Below, piece by piece: positions 48,801 through 58,061 of a DNA stretch of 64,000 nucleotides. This DNA comes from Steromphala cineraria. Taxonomy: Eukaryota; Mollusca; Gastropoda; Trochida; Trochidae. The stretch spans positions 35,069,939 to 35,133,938 of the forward strand of contig OU744733.1 of assembly GCA_916613615.1 (NCBI GenBank). Reading direction: 5' to 3'. Under the pieces are notes generated by a model. That model saw nothing but the letters and a program-made list of their open reading frames with translations. It searched no databases and was not told the origin of the DNA. Both the position numbers and the translations under genes were made by a program. Position 1 is the first letter of the stretch, and each line of letters starts with the position of its first letter.

Positions 48801-51800
48801 ATGAAGTAGGGGTCCAAAACTAATCAAATTTCAGTGTTTTCAACAAAGTTCCAAAGTTCATTACTCCATTACTATTTAAGTAATCAAAACAAAACATACA
48901 TCTTTGTATGTGGATAAAGAAAACCAACATTGTTTCTGATATACCTTATGAGTGAAATATCAATAGTTAGGTTTCATTACATTATACAGGGGTCTGAAAC
49001 AGTCAACTTTAAATTACAGGCTTTAAAGGGGCAGTAGCACGTTTTTAGGGGGAATATAAGGTGATGTCAGGAAAATGAAAATAAATGGTTTCAATCTTAA
49101 GACAATGTATCTAAACTCAATAAAGCAGTAATATATCAAAATTTTTATGAAAAGTTAAGTCATGCGATTCCTTTTATTACCCAAAATGAATTAAAGGTGT
49201 TCACACAAAAATGGCTGCCAATGCATTTTATGTGAATCTTCATACTTTGTCCTCTCACTATGGATGATTGGCTTGTGTAATGAGATTTTTGATACTATCA
49301 AAGTAATACATTATCAGTGAAAAATTGGAAATATAAAATTGTCAAAAAACGTGCTACTGCCCCTTTAATCACATTTATCATATACTTGCTTATAAATACA
49401 GAGATTTTGAATGCAAGATACACCCTTCGTCAAGCACCCTGTATCAGCCCGCAGGACAGATAACCTGTATCAGCCCGTCGTCAAGGGCAAAAACCTGTAT
49501 CAGCCCGTCGTCAAGGGACTTGAACGTGGAACCCTAAGCAACGAACGCAAAAAAAAGATCTAAGTCGCGAGGAATTTAGAGTTGTCTCCCTTTGTACAGC
49601 TGACGTTAAAACGTGTCCGACATCGCAAAAACGCTGCAGTCACTTGCGGATAGGATTTGTCAGATTGATTATTAATACAACCTTTCATTCTAGTTTGGAA
49701 TTCAACCAGAGATTAAATGAACTCAAAAGTCGCAAGAGGCGAAGGTTCGGGGGCTGAATGTTTATTGGTATTGTGTTAAAGTTATCCAAACGAATAAAAT
49801 CAGCCACATGTTAATGTTAGGAATTAAAGTTTAAAAATGTAACAATTATTTTTGCAGTTTGTTCGGTAAGTATATATGATAAAAATAGTATGATATGGGT
49901 ATTTTCATATCACATTCGGTATCAGCCCTCGACCAATATCAGCCCTCGAGCTAAAGCTCTCGGGCTGATATTGGGGTCTCGGGCTGATACCGAATGTGAT
50001 ATGAAAATACCCATATAATACTATCTATGTATCTGGCAAACGGTGATAGATAATTCAACCAAATTTGTTTCTGCTTCTAGGAATAATATCTCTGAAGAAT
50101 GATGTCATAGCTGACATTGGCCACATGGTGAATTTTTCTGAAAATATATCAAGTGAAATTTGGTAATTTTGATAATGTATTAGTTACTGTTTACCTCTTA
50201 GACAAAACGTCATGTGAAGGTCAAACACCGTGTGAAGGTCAAACAGGAATCTTGAAGACCTAAGTATTGACGCGTCAATCCTAGTTGAATTTAGACTTAT
50301 TTTTCATAAGAGTTTCTCATTAAACTGACGTAGTTTCATATTAAAATAAACATCTCAGCGTTAATGGTTATATTAGATGAGTCACATTACAAGATAACTA
50401 ATATGCATGTAAGTTCTGAACAGTGATTGATTGATTGCGTTGGTGTTTAGTGCCGCTTGAGCAATATTACAGCCATTAGTGGCGTGTGGATATAAATGCA
50501 ATCCTTATTCTATAAACATGACAGTTCTCGGTTACTCTGTAAATGCGCAACTTCCCGTACAGTCAGCATCCGAGACAGTCGCAACGTCCCTTCGGCGTAC
50601 AGTTTAATTTTAGTCGAAATATTTGGCCGAAACAGCCAGAAATACTTGATTGGGCATTTATATAACGATATCCACATTCTATCAACTTATGAAAGGTTAA
50701 TTTGAATGACTCCGTTCATCTAAATTGCTGCGATTGGCAAATTTAGACATATTTTCGTTAGGCTTTCGAACGCGATCTCAAGGACAGCTGAAAATCATCA
50801 TTATACAGAGACCGAAGTTATGTTACATTATAAATGCAGTAGTTTACAAAGCAGTAAAGCTTCATCGGTCCACCAAGACAGTTTAAATCTGTTATAAACA
50901 ACATATTAACTAGAACTAACCGTGAACGTGGAGTCGGGGTTGTTTTGTTTTCACTGTACAGTGAGGAATTGGACGTTGCAGAGGTGCAACTTCCGCTTTA
51001 CCTGTACAGTCGAGTACCCCCTTTGTAACTGTCATCTCAGGATTATATTTCTTGAAATTCAATTAGACCTTTGGACTACCAGTCATTCTTCTTTATAGCC
51101 AAGCATCTTTTTTCACTAGCCATGGGCTACCGGATACGATTTAGTGTTTCATCTAGGTTTTTGAGAGAGTGCTTGGATCAACAGGGATAACTACTTGTAT
51201 CCAATTGGAGAATAAGGTGAAAATGGGTTTTATGGGTGTGGACCCTATGGCCCTATTTAGGGACCACAGGGCCACCATAGCTATAAATCATAATCCTCAC
51301 TAGTCAAGGAGTCTGTACACAAAGTTTCAGCTTTCTAGGCTTTATTCTTCTGGAGAGGAAAATGGAAATAAGTTTCCGGGGTAAGGCCCCTGTGGCCCTT
51401 ATATGGGGCCACAGGGCCACCATATAGCTATAAATTATAATCCTCACTAGTCAATGAGTATGTACAAAGGTTTCAGCTTTCTAGGCATTATCCTTTTGGA
51501 GAAGCTGAAAATGCACAACGTTGACAGCTTGACGCCAAACACCATGCCATGCCCATTGCGCCTTAGAGGCCAGTGCTGTTCCACAAAACAGTTGTAAAGT
51601 TGTAGCCCATTCTTTAACATTTATTACAATTGTTTGTCTATTTACGATCAATTGTAGGTGTTTTGTGGAATGGTACCAAAATGTGTTGGTGAAACGATGC
51701 CACAATTTGGTCCCTGCCCTCTCTAAAGAGAAGCCCCCTTTCCTAACCTTTGCACAGTATCAACTTAAAAATCATGTTTTTAGTCAGACAATATCCACAC

Positions 51801-53092
51801 TAGTTTTAACACAACAGCAACTATCACTCTCCAAACTCTCAATGGATCCCCTCAGTGATTTTATTTTTAATTTAAACATATTTTATTCAATACAGAAAGG
51901 GATTAGGAACAAGTTATCCAACTTAGGTAACCTTCTCCCAAGTATTTACAAAATGATAGATATAAAGTGACATACATGAAAACATGGAAAATAGTATAAT
52001 ACAGAATAGTAGAAAGATATTTACAAAAGTAAATATGTACATGCTGCAGTCAACAGAAGCGCTTGCTGTTTAAAATATATTGTTGGACTGCCTTGAAAAT
52101 GACCTGATTTTGTAAGATTGAAAGGCTTTTACTGCCACATAAAACTAAATCTAAATTTACGGCATCATCATTAACATATGATTTTAATACATTTAACATT
52201 CTTAATCTGTGTTCATCATATAAAGGACACTCAAACATAAAGTGAAAAACATTTTCGCATAAATAACCACATTCACATGTTGAATTTGCCTTAATGCCAA
52301 CTTTAAATAAATCACATTTCAACCCACTTACATGATATCTTAAACGTGTATGATAAATATTTACCCTACGCATACCTGATGAAAAATAAGATGGTGCCGA
52401 AACAATTGGCTTCTTCAAATATGATTTGAACTTTTCTGTTGATGTAACATTTCGCTTATCTAATGGGATATCGTTCCATAACACTGTGGTTGAAGGAATA
52501 AAAGACATACATGAATGTGTTAGTTCTTGATTGAGTTCAGTACCTAATTTCAGGTTCAAAACCTTCTTAATTAGACCCTTCTTAGAACCCTTCAAGCAGT
52601 GTTTAAAACATAGCCCGTCTGCCAGTCCTTGACTGGTTTCTTTTTGCCAGGACTGGTAACTTTTCAATTTTTTTCTTTATTTTCCCCTTTTGACCAATTA
52701 ATTTTCAGGACAGGCTAGGTTTCAAATCTATTTTATACACTGCTTCAAGCGTGATAAGTACATCATAATTAAGTAACCATAAAATGATTATTAGATACAA
52801 AGGACCCGATACAAATATGTCACAATCAGTTTCAACCAAAATCATAAACAAATCTCATCCACTATGCTTGAATAAAAATAAGACTTGATTGTTTACCTGC
52901 CCGACAACTTTCAGTTTGATGTAGCCAGTCGGATTTGCAGCAGTTTCAGGTGCGCCATCGGGTTGAGGTTGATCCTGTCATTAAAAACAAAATCGTATTT
53001 TAATGCGAAATAATCCTCAGTTTACATATTTAATTTAGAAAAATGAGGCAATGTCTGATTCTTTAACCTACCGCCTGTTCTTGATCTGACAT
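45779..53092 (-). CDS. SUMO-A: small ubiquitin-like modifier, SUMO1-type (five exons, 102 aa)
   Basis: SUMO is joined through its C-terminal glycine to lysines of mainly nuclear proteins by SAE1/SAE2 and UBC9, and removed by SENP proteases. Exons are 53092-53072, 52974-52897, 47431-47354, 46200-46129 and 45838-45779. All introns are phase 0 with GT-AG borders, at the same places as in vertebrate SUMO1. The protein starts M-S-D-Q-E-Q. The beta-grasp fold covers Y25-Q96 with [27 protein letters not shown] and E-V-Y-Q-E-Q-T-G-G. The diglycine is G100-G101, followed by a single Cys, so SENP would remove one residue only. The N-terminal tail has no lysine before K27, so SUMO2/3-type chain growth there is unlikely. 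Intron 2 is 5.5 kb and full of elements. Start chosen from the family; length is as usual (about 100 aa). Confidence 0.93.
46129..46200 (-). CDS. SUMO-A exon 4
   Basis: Acceptor TTTCCAG, donor CAG|GTAAGA. Encodes 24 residues from G-L-Q-L-S-S-L-R-F-L-F-D-G to T-P-K-Q. Confidence 0.92.
47006..47260 (+). mobile_element. 260-bp GACG element (copy 3 of 3), in SUMO-A intron 3
   Basis: Same start GAACAAGATGTG and the same hairpin end with GGGGGCATAAAAA as at 10889 and 30879. It ends about 93 bp from exon 3 and is antisense to the gene. Confidence 0.65.
47354..47431 (-). CDS. SUMO-A exon 3
   Basis: Acceptor TTGTTTCAG, donor ATG|GTAAGA. Encodes 26 residues from D-S-T-E-I-H-F to Y-S-E-R-M, covering the groove that binds SUMO-interacting motifs. 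Confidence 0.92.
49023..49369. mobile_element. TTAA-type MITE, copy 4 (nested)
   Basis: TTAA at both ends with intact AGGGGCAGTAGCACG inverted ends. It is inserted inside the 3.4-kb element, so it is younger than that insertion or travelled with it. Confidence 0.75.
49431..50023. repeat. ATCAGCCC repeat unit with a 67-bp-arm hairpin
   Basis: CTGTATCAGCCCG occurs three times at 49440-49510, near GTCGTCAAGGG. At 49887-50023 a near-perfect palindrome has arms containing ATGGGTATTTTCATATCACA and CGGTATCAGCCCTCG around the small loop CTAAAG. A transcript through it would form a long double-stranded stem. Probably an old foldback element. Confidence 0.6.
50424..50492 (+). mobile_element. GTGA-headed SINE fragment (variant)
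   Basis: GATTGATTGCGTTGGTGTTT, GTGCCGC, GCAATATTACAGCCATTAG and TGGCG match the core of the 12097 copy. Inside the 3.4-kb element. Confidence 0.5.
51190..51575 (+). mobile_element. Degraded 145-bp-core element in SUMO-A intron 2
   Basis: Two units (CAAGGAGTCTGTACACAAAG, GGCCCCTGTGGCCCTTATAT) lead to a shrunken GACAGCTTGACGCC remnant and a tail CCATGCCCATTGCGCC...GAGGCCAG. Head missing; the most diverged family member in the window. Confidence 0.55.
52050..52596 (-). pseudogene. C-terminal LINE fragment (CR1/Jockey-like) in SUMO-A intron 2
   Basis: The minus frame contains V-N-I-Y-H-T-R-L-R-Y-H-V-S-G-L and C-E-C-G-Y-L-C-E-N-V-F-H-F-M-F-E-C-P-L-Y, the cysteine/histidine zinc-binding end typical of CR1/Jockey-type ORF2 polyproteins. 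Upstream of about 52597 the frame runs into a MITE. LINE-like sequence (S-R-L-K joined to G-S-K-K) seems to resume past it at 52743. Reverse transcriptase core and endonuclease are not seen. Confidence 0.75.
52597..52742. mobile_element. hAT-like MITE inserted into the LINE fragment
   Basis: CAGTGTTTAAAACATAG and the complement of CAGTGTATAAAATAG bound 146 bp, and CTTCAAG is present on both sides (7-8 bp duplication). It is the reverse-oriented sister of 345-516 and its right end lies 154 bp from exon 2. Confidence 0.65.
52897..52974 (-). CDS. SUMO-A exon 2
   Basis: Acceptor TAATGACAG, donor CAG|GTAAAC. Encodes 26 residues: the flexible tail D-Q-P-Q-P-D-G-A-P-E-T-A and the first strand Y-I-K-L-K-V-V-G-Q. 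Intron 1 before it is only 97 nt. Confidence 0.9.
53072..53092 (-). CDS. SUMO-A exon 1 (coding part)
   Basis: ATG followed by S-D-Q-E-Q-A and donor GCG|GTAGGT. M-S-D-Q-E is the usual SUMO1 start. Confidence 0.88.
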
Positions 53093-53165
53093 CCTGAAGT
53101 TTGCTCGTAACAACTAGCACGCTTGTTTAGGTTTGAGGTCAGCGCACTTTCAACTTCCGGGTCAT
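53093..53165 (-). promoter_or_regulatory. SUMO-A promoter and 5'UTR block
   Basis: The 20 bp at 53119-53138 occur unchanged upstream of SUMO-B (63271-63290), 27 bp from the ATG here and 30 bp there. An ETS-type CCGGAAGT lies at 53153-53160 on the minus strand. No TATA box is evident. The shared block shows that the duplication carried its promoter or 5'UTR. Confidence 0.55.
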
Positions 53166-54993
53166 GCAAGATACTATTATCTTGAAAACAAACCATCTTT
53201 TCATTTTACACAAAGGTCGTCTATCGAACTATGAATTTGAAATAAATAAGTGTCAATCTAAATAGATAACGATCGAGAATTCCATGTTTTTCAATACTGT
53301 TCTTACATAAAAAACAGTATAACCTGATGTAAAAACATGTTATTCTAAATTCATTTCGATTTATAAGTATTAATATGTTTGATAATTGGTAGCAATAAGC
53401 TAAGGCGGATTATTGTTTGCTTTCAATAATCCTAAAATATATTTAACTGACTGAATATTTAGACTATTCGAGCACTGCTTTTTTCCCCTACAGTAGAGGT
53501 TTATTTATGAATAACCTCAAGTGGCCAATATTGTTTTTAATATTGTTAGCATCAAATTCTATTTCAATATCTCTGTAGAGAGATTTATCTCAACACAATG
53601 CAGTCATTGCATCAAAGCAAAATTGCCGTGTTTCCTCTAACAAACGTCATATTGGCGTATGTTTTCCAAGGCACCGGCTTTTCGAGGCCCGTTGTTAGTA
53701 AGTTACCTTGGAGATTTTACATGCGCTTCCTGCAGAGCTGATTTCGCACTCAGTCTGATTAAAATCGACCATACACCTTTATGTGAGCGGAGAGTTACTT
53801 TAGGAAATGGTCAAAACACATCAGTTATTTTTATTATTCCTTCGCCATTAGAAAGAAGACTGTCTGTTTCCTCTGTCTTAGATTTGGCCCCTGAAAAGGT
53901 TTGTACAATTCTGTGGGGATTTCTAAAAACTATTTCTGATTTCAATATTAATCCATCAAGCAGTCTAGTTAAAACTAGCTGTAATGTTTACTTCCCTTAA
54001 GTCCTCACGTTACGATGTAACGTGAGGACGTATACAATACGGCTAGTTTTAACTAGATAGTTCATAAGGTGAACTATACTCTTATCCGTTGACCAGAGGG
54101 TCAAAAATCAACAATCACTTTTCTTTGGGAATACAAAAGTTTTACTAATAAAAAAAACAGTCGTAGCCTTAAAAAGATTTTTTGCAATATACCATGCTTA
54201 CATGCTTAAATTGTGATCTTTACCGCTGATGAATTGAAGCAGAAAACTTTTTAAAATTTTGCAGCGCTCATAAATGCTAAATACTAAATGAGAGCTTCAC
54301 AGCATTTAAACTTTTCAAATAATCGTGTTGGAAAGGATTTTCACGTTATTCTATAACACGTGACCTTCACCTTTGACCTTGGACATGAACAAAATACACT
54401 CAATTTTAGATGTAAGCCACGCGAGGGCACGACTTTGCGTCGATGAACATCATGGCAACTGTCGGTCCTTGGGCCTACTGTATAAGGGAGGGGGTATTGT
54501 CTTCTATATCATATATCATATTAAATATTGATTATTTTCAATTTTCTGTAATGCGAACCTCTCAAGATCTGCGTTACAACACGCTGTGACCTTGTGTAGA
54601 GGAAATTTCCTTTGGCAATTCCAACTCAAAACTCAGCCTGCCAGATCGCAAAGTTTCTTTTGAATTTAAAATTAAAGGCACTGAGCATTCGCCGGAAAAG
54701 GGATATTTGGAAAAAACGAGATACAAAGACACGTTCATCCATCATTTGGCAAGATCTTTCATTTGGACAACCAATTCTCCGTTAATAATTCGTCTTTGCT
54801 GAACTATCCTGAAACCATGCAGTCGGGTTTCTTCTATCAAGAAGTCAAAAGGAAATATATGATCTTCTTTTGAGTAGTATATCAGCCAACATTAAATTTT
54901 GAAACACTTTGTATTATGTTATTTTTCATCTTTTAGTTATAAGAGTACTTGGTAAACCTTGACTTGCTGAATAACAACCAAGACTGAATGTAA
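53166..54993. other. Spacer between SUMO-B and SUMO-A; no gene recognised
   Basis: A 113-codon plus frame at 53659-54000 has no recognised motif. A compound hairpin at 53964-54056 is described separately. Confidence 0.4.
53964..54056. repeat. Nested hairpin
   Basis: Outer arms CTAGTTAAAACTAG and CTAGTTTTAACTAG enclose an inner perfect palindrome, CCTCACGTTAC / GTAACGTGAGG around GAT. It could form a cruciform or be an RNA hairpin terminator-like element; origin unknown. Confidence 0.6.
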
Positions 54994-55013
54994 GGGACCG
55001 GTCATTTATTATA

Positions 55014-55044
<31 letters not shown>

Positions 55045-55382
55045 GAGCCGGTGATTTTAGGGGGTGGGTCACACAAAAATAAGACAGCCTTTAGGGGTGG
55101 GTCATAAAAAAATAAGACAGTATTTTAGTGCTGTTTTCAAACATGACAACAAATTTATCCAAAACTTATATAATATATATGCCTTTAATAAACATAAACA
55201 ACAAACTTTAATGCTCTGTTAAGAATATAAATAGTGTTGGGGTGGGTCATAAAAAAATATGACAGGCATCAGTGGGGGGTCATAAAAAATCATGACAGCT
55301 TTAAGGGGTGGGTCACTTTTTTTGGGACATACTGTGGGGAAATTTCACCCCCCCCCCCCCCCTATAATAAATGACCGGTCCC
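54994..55382. mobile_element. MITE with poly-G/poly-C terminal repeats
   Basis: The left end GGGACCGGTCATTTATTATA runs into more than 30 consecutive G. The right end is about 14 C and then TATAATAAATGACCGGTCCC. TAA stands at both borders, fitting a 3-bp target duplication of PIF/Harbinger type (inference). The inside repeats GGGGTGGGTCA and CATAAAAAAATAAGACAG. The long homopolymers may be miscounted in assembly. Confidence 0.75.
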
Positions 55383-56891
55383 TAAGGTTCCCATGGAGCT
55401 GGACTAAAATTATAGATGTGTTGCCTTTCAAACTCACAAGTGACGTTTTGTTTCTTTGGTTGATTGATAAGTGCGTTGCAATTGTTTGCAATCTTTTCTG
55501 GAAATTCGGTCAATTGGCCATGAAAACAAATAATAACTTACGGTATTATTTGTTTTCAATTGTGACGTTAAAACACAGGAACTCGATATAGTAAGTACAA
55601 CGTATATTAAAAGAACCTACACCTAGTTTTACATGGTTTTACGAAATCGAGTTCCCGTGCATCAACATTCATGTATTCAAACCCTTGTGCCAGTTTTGCA
55701 CTGCAAATATAATGTATCTCGGACAAAAGCATCTCTCTTACGCCTTCTTTCCCTGTTGTTTGAAGTAATTTCAGATTCTTAGTGTATTCTTTCCCTCAAA
55801 TTTTCAAACCGCAGTGCTCTTGCACGTTGTTTCAAAGAGCCAATTCGCGATTTTCAACACATGTTTTTTCTTTAAAACGTACATACATGGCATAGTTAAT
55901 GATATGAATTCTAAAATTCTCGCATATTCATCCCCAAATGACAATTCATCATAATTCTTGTATTAAATTAAAATGTTATAACAGTCATGTATATTCGTAA
56001 AGGAAAATTTCATTTGTCCAATGAAGATGAATACTATGAAAACTATCAAATATTATCAAACTTAAATTGTCATTTTACTGCTTGAGATAAGTTTTTAAAA
56101 TAACGTTTAACTGATTGACGCGCGTCATTTTCGATCATAATCACGACCTCTCATCTTCCTTATATCACCAAAAGACGTCGATAAGCTTTAAAATAATCCA
56201 TTCCTTCAACAGTCGATACTTCCCGATGGAATGGCACTATATAAAGTTTGGCATATGTGATCCAAGATAACTAACGAAGTGGCTCTTTAAAGAGACACAG
56301 AGTATGTTGATAGGATCACATATGTCAAATTTTGAAATCGATGTTATATCATCGGGAACCACTAACTGTTACTGAAAATAACAAGTAAAGGTCAATCAGC
56401 ACATTAGAGCGAAAATACGACCATTCAAAGTCGGGATTTTGATCGAAAACCGGACAATGAGTCTCGAGTGGCGCGCGCAAATTCGCCAAACGTAATTTTG
56501 AAACCTTGTCATAAGCTGACAGGAAGATATATTCGATTCGATAGTGTTTATTAGGTATTGTAACTAACAGGTAGATTAATTGGATGCATATATAATTTCG
56601 AATATTAAACGTATTTGAGATGTTTTCTTGATTTTTCCATACAATCAAGCACTTTCGAAATATTATGCATAAATGGATATACACGTGTATTGGCAAGTCC
56701 AGTGATGAGATATGAACTTCATTCAGCATATTAGATATTTTTTTAGCTTATCAAAACCAAATACAATTTAAAGAAAGATACTCTGTGTCACTTTAAGACA
56801 AAGGGTACCATGTCGTTCCGCAAATGTCATTTACCATTGCATCTAGTTTGTCAGCCAGACCCTAAAATGAAATGTAAGCATAAGTAAGCCT
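55383..56891. other. Spacer, no gene recognised
   Basis: The 126-codon minus frame at 56349-56729 has no motif. GGAACTCGATATA near 55577 and TATATCATCGGGAAC near 56345 suggest further old element ends, but I could not pair them. Confidence 0.35.
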
Positions 56892-57102
56892 AAGCAATGT
56901 CATCTTCCTACGCAGAGCCTAAAAGGCCAGTTTCCAAACTGTCATTTTATGCCTTGCTGCAGAGACTTTACTTTTCTGTGCTGCTTTAGTGCCCCTACAG
57001 AGTAGAGAGCAAGCACAGAAAACTCAAGGCTATGCAGCTAGGCATAAAATGACAGTTTGGAAACTGGCCTTTTAGGCTCTGCGTAGGAAGATGAAGCAAT
57101 GT
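56892..57102. mobile_element. Solo foldback MITE, 193 bp, parent type of the 308-bp satellite
   Basis: AAGCAATGT is duplicated exactly on both sides (56892-56900 and 57094-57102). The element begins CATCTTCCTACGCAGAGCC and folds back over almost its whole length. It matches the 187-bp element in the 20.6-22.5 kb satellite but carries different internal changes. The 9-bp target duplication and CATCTTCC end fit a Mutator-like origin. Confidence 0.85.
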
Positions 57103-57987
57103 TTGAGAGCTCGATTCTGAAAATGAAGAAATCTCAGTCTCCTTTTCATTATATTTATTCATTTTTTTTAAATTTTCAAAATTATTTCAGAGTCTTATCG
57201 TTTGACTAAATTGCATCCGGCTTAGTCCAAAATTAGAGCTTCGGACACATGCACTGCGACGATTGACTGCATTAGACACAGTTCTCACATACTGAATGGA
57301 AATATTCTTGACGTCACGGACACAGCATGTGTTGTCAAATGATCCATACATCAAAACGAACTGGACCATTGGATATTTGGGATTCAACCATTGGCAAATG
57401 GTACAAAATCTTTTCAAAATGACGGAAAAGTTGCTTCAGTGTCATCGATATTATTTCTTGAAAAACAAGAGGAACCACTTTTTTGAAATATTTTTTATTT
57501 CCTTCGACTTGTAAGAAAATTCGTATCACAGATAATTTCACGTCTATAGATAGGACTATTATTTGAAGTTAAACAATCCTAACTGTTACATAATGTTACA
57601 TTTATACCTTTGTCCACACAAACAAAGAGAAAATAATACCAACAATCGAATTTAGGCTAAATCGAACGTTGCTTTTCGGCTTTTGGCACTTTTTACATAT
57701 ATTTACAACATTGTCTTTTAGTACTGCATTAAGTAATTCAACCTTTCATGAAAAAATCAAAAAGCAACATTACATTAGAAGATGAATAACCATTGTCCAT
57801 TGGCAAATGGATCTACGTTGTAAGTTTTTTACCCAGTGATCTGCTTCTGTCGAGGTTTGGGTTAATAATGCCTATAAGGAATAACGCCTTCCGTGTAGGC
57901 AAAAGTGAACTCTGTCTGAAAGGCTTGGTTTGATTACAACAGCCAAGAGTTGTCAATGTCAATCAATGTAAATATATATATATATCT
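57103..57987. other. SUMO-B 3' flank
   Basis: Probably holds the 3'UTR and poly(A) site of SUMO-B. AATAAA-type signals on the minus strand occur near 57147 and 57493. The small frames on both strands are unsupported. Confidence 0.35.
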
Positions 57988-58001
57988 GTTTCCATGGTAA
58001 C
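57988..58001. promoter_or_regulatory. Single X-box-like palindrome next to the SUMO-B stop codon
   Basis: GTTTCCATGGTAAC ends 4 bases from the SUMO-B stop codon, the same spacing as the nearest X-box to the SUMO-A stop. It is likely the unexpanded ancestral state of the SUMO-A array. Confidence 0.55.
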
Positions 58002-58004
58002 AAC

Positions 58005-58061
58005 TCAACATCCAGTAAGTTCCTGATAAACTTCAATGACGTCCCCTTCTTCCATTTCAAA
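58005..58061 (-). CDS. SUMO-B exon 5, glycine lost
   Basis: Acceptor TTTTACAG, then [18 protein letters not shown] and TGA. The codons ACT GGA TGT TGA match ACA GGG GGT TGT TGA of SUMO-A less one GGN. Confidence 0.85.
   Translation of the reverse strand, partial: FEMEEGDVIEVYQELTGC

Larger units (their letters stand above)
47591..51022. mobile_element. 3.4-kb element with near-identical 114-bp inverted ends
   Basis: 47591-47704 (starting AGGGGGTACTCGACTGTAC) reappears inverted at 50909-51022. I see no mismatch over about 110 bp, so the insertion or its ends are young. No transposase is recognisable; the longest interior frames are 60-93 codons. The interior carries three further repeats (49023, 49431, 50424). 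No clean target duplication is visible. It sits in SUMO-A intron 2. It is a non-autonomous DNA element of unknown superfamily, or the scar of an inverted duplication. Confidence 0.65.

Noticed and set aside
53659..54000. 113-codon plus frame in the SUMO spacer
   Set aside because: No recognised domain; it ends at a compound hairpin and could be part of an element.
56349..56729. 126-codon minus frame in the SUMO spacer
   Set aside because: No domain, no splice context, composition typical of AT-rich noncoding DNA.
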